From: CAYPHA01 sp964410215
Lineage (GTDB): Bacteria; Calditrichota; Calditrichia; Calditrichales; CAYPHA01
DNA length: 9,411 nt
Direction: 5' to 3'
Assembly (NCBI GenBank): GCA_964410215.1
Contig: CAYPHA010000117.1
Location: forward strand, 1 to 9,411
The notes beneath the pieces are model-generated. The model did not search any database and was not told the DNA's origin. It saw only the letters and a list, made by a program, of their open reading frames with translations. The translations under genes were made by a program, and so were the position numbers. Below, in pieces: positions 5,768 to 9,411 of the stretch (its first letter is position 1; each line of letters begins with the position of its first letter).

Positions 5768-5923
5768 ATGTTCAAAAAAATTAAATGGGAACTCTATGAT
5801 TTGAATAAGGATCCAAACGAGATGATCAACCGAATGGATGATCCCGCTTATTCGGATGCTCTCCGGAATCTTAAAAAATTAATGAAGGATAAAAAGAATG
5901 AATATGAGAAAACTGCACTGTAA
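5768..5923 (+). pseudogene. Sulfatase C-terminal remnant
   Basis: A 51-codon open frame (ATG 5768 to TAA 5923) too short for usual gene calls. It contains KWELYDLNKDPNEM, then DDPAYSDALRNLKKLM and a Lys-rich end. This matches the conserved C-terminal tail of type I (formylglycine) sulfatases, where ELYDLxxDPxE is followed by a helix of L-x-x-L-x-x-x-L/M spacing. The catalytic N-terminal 400-plus residues with the C-x-P-S-R motif are missing. Its last 26 bp overlap the start of the rhamnosidase gene in another frame, and the rhamnosidase Shine-Dalgarno lies inside it. I infer that a full sulfatase gene once stood directly upstream, translationally coupled to the rhamnosidase, and lost its 5' part by deletion. 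A misassembly is the main alternative. Confidence 0.75.
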
Positions 5924-8663
5924 ATGGTATGCTTTTGCATTCCGAATTCTGTTTATACTATCAGTTTTAATCATTGTTGTAATGACATGCCAACAGCAAG
6001 AGGACGCTTCAAAAATGACCCCTCAAAATCTGCAATGTGAATATCGAAACAATCCTCCCGGAATCGATATTCTACAACCCCGCCTGAGCTGGCAAATGGC
6101 CGCACCGGCAGAACGTGGTGAAAAACAGACGGCTTACCGCATTATGGTGGCCTCTTCTCGCGATGCACTTCTGGCCGGAGATGCCGACCTGTGGGATTCG
6201 GGAAAGGTCCTATCCGGTCAATCCATACAGGTCCCATACGACGGCAAACCGCTGAAAGCACACATGCGCTGTTACTGGAAGGTGATGACCTGGAATAAGG
6301 ATGGCTCACCCTCCCGGTGGAGCGAACCGGCATGGTGGTCCATGGGAATGCTCCGGCCGGAAGACTGGACGGCAAAATGGATCAGTACGTCAAAAGAAGA
6401 TACGTCACCGTGGTACCGGCAGCAGTTTACGGTTGATGACGTTCCCGATCAGGCGACGGTGTATGTGGCATCGCTGGGCTATTTTGAATTATATATGAAT
6501 GGTGAAAAAGTTGGCGATGAGGTTCTGGCGCCCGCCGTTTCCAATTATGAAAAACGATCGTACTACCAGGCATGTGACGTGACACCTTACATGAGAGAAG
6601 GGGAGAATTGCATCGGCATCTGGATGGGGCAGGGGTGGTATTCTCCAAAGTATCCCGGTGTTGTTCACCACAGCCCGGTGGTGCGCGCCCAGCTTGTTAT
6701 GAATAATGAGGAAAAGCGCATATCGGTCGTAACCGATTCAACATGGTTAACCCATTCCAGCTCCAGAACACAATTGGGCAGCTGGCGCTGGGGTGATTTT
6801 GGCGGCGAGTTGCTGGATGCGCGGAAGGATAAACCGGACTGGAACCGCGTAAACGCGTCAACGGCCGACTGGGTAAGCACCGTGGAAATGGATATACCCG
6901 ATGTCCCCTGCACCGCCCAGTATTGCACGGGAAACAGGGAGCTTGATCCCATTGCACCGGTAACCGTTGAATCCCTGGATACCAGCAGGATACTCGTTGA
7001 TTTTGGTACCAATCTGACCGGCTTCATGCAGATGACGTTCCGGAATCTTGAAGCCGGTGAGAAAATCACCCTTTATTACGCGGATAAAGATGCCAGGGGA
7101 ACTGATTTTATAGGGCATAAACATTTAATGAGGGACGGTTTTTCGGTTTTAGGTCAGTATGATAAGTTTATTTCAGCGGGTGCAGCGAAGGAGGAATTTC
7201 GTAATAAGTTCAACTACCATGGCTTCCGCTATGCCATTATCGAAAACCTGTCCTATCTACCGGAAAAAGCGGATATGCGCGCCATACCCGTGGAAGGTAA
7301 CCTGGAGGAGGTGGGATCGTTCCTCTGTTCGAATGATCTGTATAACCGTATCAACGAGATGGTGGTGTGGACCTACCGTTGCCTTAATCTGGCAGGGCAA
7401 ACGGTGGACTGCCCCCACCGTGAGCGGCTGGGTTACGGCGACGGGCAGACAATTATGGACCTTGGATGTTTCAATTTTTACGCGCCGGCAATGTATACCA
7501 AATGGTCGCAAAACTGGTGGGATGAACAGCGGGAAGACGGTTTTGTAATGTACACGGCACCCGCGCCCAATCTGACCGGAGGCGGCCCCGCCTGGTCGGC
7601 CATGAGCATCGTCGTTCCCTGGAAAACCTACCTTTTTTATAATGACAAACGTCTGCTTGAACAGGGCTATCCCTACATGAAACGCTATATCGATTTTCTT
7701 GCAGATAATTGTAAGGACGGTCTTCTCCAGGATTTGTTTTCCAACAAGTGGAACAACCTGGGGGATTGGGTACCGCCGGGCCGGGGCATGGATAAAGCGG
7801 ACTGGGTGGATGATACATCGCGTCGCCTGTTTAACGATTGTTATCGCCTCTATATGCTGGATATCATGGAGCAGGTGGCAACACTACTCGGAAAAACCGG
7901 GGATGCGGAACGGTTCCGGGAAGAACGCGCATTCTCCCGGGAAAAAATCCATGCCACCTATTACAATGCGGAAACCGGAACTTACGCGAATGGGGAGCAG
8001 CCCTACCTGATTCTACCGTTAATGACCGGCGTAACCCCTGACAAACTCAAAACGACGGTATTTGATAACTATGTGGAGGAACTGCTGGTGAGTGATAAAG
8101 GCCACCTGAATTCAGGCATGATCGGGACGCAAAAGGTCGTGGATTACCTGATCGAAGCCGACCGTAATGACCTGGTGGACACGTTTGTCAACAAGACCAC
8201 CTACCCGGGATGGGGCTATTTTCTGGAAATCGGGGCGACCACCTGCCCGGAACAATGGAACGGCAATTTTTCACAGATTCATTCCTGCTTTCCGTATATC
8301 GGGGGATGGTTTTACCGGGGACTGGCCGGTATTCAGTGGGATCCGGAGTCGCCGGGATTCAAGAACGTGATACTTCGTCCGGGGATCGTTAACAGCGTCG
8401 ATTGGGTGGAATGCAACTATCGTTCACCTTACGGCACCATTGTCAGCAACTGGAAAAAGGAAGGGGAGCGGTTTGAGTGGGAAATAGCCGTTCCGCCAAA
8501 CAGTACGGCTACAGTGTATATGCCGGGCAGTGATATAAAAGAGGGAGGAAACAAAAATTTTCAATCCGGGCATATCACGTTTCTGCGTCAACAGGATAAC
8601 TATCGCGTTTTCAAACTGGAATCCGGGGACTATTTCTTTACGTCGAAGGACGTGATACAATAA
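5898..8663 (+). CDS. Exported GH78 alpha-L-rhamnosidase
   Basis: A 921-residue enzyme predicted to release terminal alpha-L-rhamnose by inversion. Residues 12-30 are a hydrophobic signal segment ending in VVMTC; Cys31 may be lipidated, although Thr at -1 is a weak lipobox. Domain order fits bacterial GH78: a fibronectin-like N-terminal domain (LQCEYRNNPPGIDILQPRLSW to about 148), a jelly-roll carbohydrate-binding domain (about 155-335, with ELYMNGEKVGDEVLAP), a second beta domain (about 350-465), the (alpha/alpha)6 catalytic barrel (about 470-800) and a C-terminal beta domain. The motif DCPHRERLGYGD (504-515) corresponds to the family's DCPxRxERxGW.GD, with Glu509 as probable general acid. 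Glu785 in ATTCPEQW is the probable general base, with His795 nearby. GAAGGA lies 8 nt before ATG 5898; ATG 5904 is an alternative. The neighbouring sulfatase remnant suggests a sulfated rhamnose polymer as original substrate. Confidence 0.92.
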   Translation: MNMRKLHCKWYAFAFRILFILSVLIIVVMTCQQQEDASKMTPQNLQCEYRNNPPGIDILQPRLSWQMAAPAERGEKQTAYRIMVASSRDALLAGDADLWDSGKVLSGQSIQVPYDGKPLKAHMRCYWKVMTWNKDGSPSRWSEPAWWSMGMLRPEDWTAKWISTSKEDTSPWYRQQFTVDDVPDQATVYVASLGYFELYMNGEKVGDEVLAPAVSNYEKRSYYQACDVTPYMREGENCIGIWMGQGWYSPKYPGVVHHSPVVRAQLVMNNEEKRISVVTDSTWLTHSSSRTQLGSWRWGDFGGELLDARKDKPDWNRVNASTADWVSTVEMDIPDVPCTAQYCTGNRELDPIAPVTVESLDTSRILVDFGTNLTGFMQMTFRNLEAGEKITLYYADKDARGTDFIGHKHLMRDGFSVLGQYDKFISAGAAKEEFRNKFNYHGFRYAIIENLSYLPEKADMRAIPVEGNLEEVGSFLCSNDLYNRINEMVVWTYRCLNLAGQTVDCPHRERLGYGDGQTIMDLGCFNFYAPAMYTKWSQNWWDEQREDGFVMYTAPAPNLTGGGPAWSAMSIVVPWKTYLFYNDKRLLEQGYPYMKRYIDFLADNCKDGLLQDLFSNKWNNLGDWVPPGRGMDKADWVDDTSRRLFNDCYRLYMLDIMEQVATLLGKTGDAERFREERAFSREKIHATYYNAETGTYANGEQPYLILPLMTGVTPDKLKTTVFDNYVEELLVSDKGHLNSGMIGTQKVVDYLIEADRNDLVDTFVNKTTYPGWGYFLEIGATTCPEQWNGNFSQIHSCFPYIGGWFYRGLAGIQWDPESPGFKNVILRPGIVNSVDWVECNYRSPYGTIVSNWKKEGERFEWEIAVPPNSTATVYMPGSDIKEGGNKNFQSGHITFLRQQDNYRVFKLESGDYFFTSKDVIQ

Positions 8664-8729
8664 AATATAAACTATTAAGAAGCTGACACAGATATGATTA
8701 TTCAAATGAGATAGACAACTGTAATGTAT

Positions 8730-8758
8730 TTGACATACGAAATTTATATCGATATATT
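8730..8758 (+). promoter_or_regulatory. Promoter and palindromic operator of the toxin-antitoxin pair
   Basis: A perfect TTGACA (8730-8735) and TATATT (8753-8758) have a 17-bp spacer, the best promoter in the window. A 12-bp perfect palindrome TATATCGATATA (8745-8756) overlaps the -10 box, and GTAT/ATAC (8726-8729, 8735-8738) flank the -35. Type II toxin-antitoxin operons are usually repressed by their antitoxin at such sites, so this is a plausible operator. Confidence 0.68.
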
Positions 8759-8786
8759 TTTTGTAAAATAAAGTCGTGAGTTTTAT

Positions 8787-8993
8787 ATGTATACGGTTAC
8801 TGTTTCACCAAAATATCAGATTGTCATTCCAAAAAAAGTTCGGGAAAAGTTGAAAATTAAACCTGGACAAAAGCTTCAAATTATCCACTACCTTGATCGT
8901 CTGGAATTTATACCTGTCAAGGACATAAAAGATATGCGGGGATTTCTAAAAGGTATTGATACCGAAATAATCAGGGATAAAGACCGTTTATGA
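8787..8993 (+). CDS. vapB: AbrB/SpoVT-type antitoxin (VapB-like)
   Basis: A 68-residue DNA-binding protein. Residues 1-40 form a swapped-hairpin AbrB domain: YTVTVSPKYQIVIPKKVREKLKIKPGQKLQI, with the family's V-S-x-K-x-Q-(I/V)-x-I-P-x-x-(V/I)-R pattern. The C-terminal part (about 45-68, acidic and basic mixed, MRGFLKGIDTEIIRDKD) would wrap around and inhibit the toxin. The stop codon overlaps the toxin start by 4 bp (ATGA), the classic coupling of such pairs. The Shine-Dalgarno is weak (GTGAG, 9-13 nt upstream). Its operon is visibly richer in AT than the rhamnosidase gene, which hints at acquisition by transfer. Confidence 0.87.
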   Translation: MYTVTVSPKYQIVIPKKVREKLKIKPGQKLQIIHYLDRLEFIPVKDIKDMRGFLKGIDTEIIRDKDRL

Positions 8994-9364
8994 ACCTTGT
9001 CGATTCATCCGGATGGCTCGAATACTTTGCCGATTCTGTAAATGCCGGTAATTATGCTGCTGCTATTGAGAATACACATGAATTGATCGTCTCGACAGTC
9101 AATATTTATGAAGTTTTTAAAAAGGTTCTGAATGAAAAAGACGAAAATCATGCGATGCAGGCAATTGCATTAATGCAACAGGCATTCGTAGTGGAAGTTA
9201 ATTCCCAAATTGCATTGGCGGCAGCTGATACCAGTCTTAAATTGAAACTTCCAATGGCTGACAGCATTATTTATTCAACAGCAATGTATTATAATGCAAC
9301 TGTCTGGACCCAGGACAGTGATTTTTTAAACGTACCCAATGTAAAGTATTTTACGAAGAAATAA
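8990..9364 (+). CDS. vapC: PIN-domain ribonuclease toxin (VapC-like)
   Basis: A 124-residue PIN-domain protein, the usual length for VapC. The expected acidic metal-binding residues are present: Asp5 in LVDSSGW, Glu41 in NIYEVFK, Asp91 in MADSIIYSTA, and Asp109/Asp111 in TQDSDF. VapC toxins are Mg2+-dependent ribonucleases that usually cut tRNA or rRNA and stop translation when free of antitoxin. The target here cannot be read from the sequence. It starts within the antitoxin stop codon and has no room for its own promoter, so it depends on translational coupling. It appears complete and intact, ending 47 bp before the window edge. Confidence 0.9.
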   Translation: MNLVDSSGWLEYFADSVNAGNYAAAIENTHELIVSTVNIYEVFKKVLNEKDENHAMQAIALMQQAFVVEVNSQIALAAADTSLKLKLPMADSIIYSTAMYYNATVWTQDSDFLNVPNVKYFTKK

Positions 9365-9411
9365 GCAGGTTGCTAAAAATCGAACGCAGCCGGTTCGGGT
9401 AGCCACCGGAT

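Noticed and set aside
7159..7548. Long alternative frame inside the rhamnosidase gene, and similar ones at 6665-7069 and 7471-7818 on the minus strand
   Set aside because: They overlap the conserved GH78 catalytic region, and their peptides are Arg/Trp/Pro-rich noise typical of shadow frames.
9381..9409. Short inverted repeats CGAAC/GTTCG and CCGGT/ACCGG at the window end
   Set aside because: Only 5-bp stems that overlap and exclude each other, and no T-run; they may be the edge of a feature outside the window, but nothing can be supported.
1..9411. CRISPR array, insertion sequence or transposase, rRNA, riboswitch
   Set aside because: I found no regularly spaced repeat-spacer pattern, transposase motif, rRNA segment or recognisable aptamer in the window.

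Overview
The window looks like part of a draft genome, probably a metagenome-assembled or scaffolded one, because a run of 10 N sits at 1147-1156. The bacterium is Gram-negative and most likely belongs to the FCB group (Bacteroidota, Calditrichota/KSB1 or a related candidate phylum). This is an inference from gene content: lipoprotein cytochromes next to YceI and a DUF5777-like beta-barrel protein, an exported GH78 rhamnosidase beside a sulfatase remnant, and a heptamer-based intergenic repeat of a kind I associate with such genomes. No phylogenetic marker is present to settle it.

Left part (1-1323, minus strand). Reading leftwards, a TPR-like lipoprotein gene is cut in two by the assembly gap. 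It is followed without spacing by a divergent cold-shock-domain gene. A good sigma70-type promoter then drives a cluster of three tRNA genes: Gln(CTG), Arg(ACG) and Glu(CTC), the last cut by the window edge. Between tRNA-Arg and tRNA-Glu lies an inverted repeat built from degenerate 7-bp units.

Centre (1634-4064, plus strand). Four closely packed genes encode exported proteins: a mono-heme cytochrome c lipoprotein, a YceI-family protein, a DUF5777-like beta-barrel protein and a cytochrome P460-like heme lipoprotein. The set ends at an intrinsic terminator. It looks like a periplasmic/outer-membrane redox module. Its leader carries three TGTGA boxes spaced exactly 11 bp apart.

Right part. A POT/PTR2-family proton-coupled peptide transporter (4278-5561) stands alone. 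After a GC-rich hairpin there is a 51-codon remnant of a sulfatase C-terminus (5768-5923), absent from ordinary gene calls. Its end overlaps the start of a 921-residue GH78 alpha-L-rhamnosidase. Together these suggest a decayed operon for a sulfated, rhamnose-containing polysaccharide. The window closes with a type II toxin-antitoxin pair (AbrB-like antitoxin and PIN-domain toxin, overlapping by 4 bp). This pair is AT-rich compared with its neighbour and has a near-consensus promoter overlapped by a palindrome.

The strongest candidates for something undescribed are the P460/YceI/beta-barrel/cytochrome module with its 11-bp-phased boxes, and the sulfatase-rhamnosidase junction.
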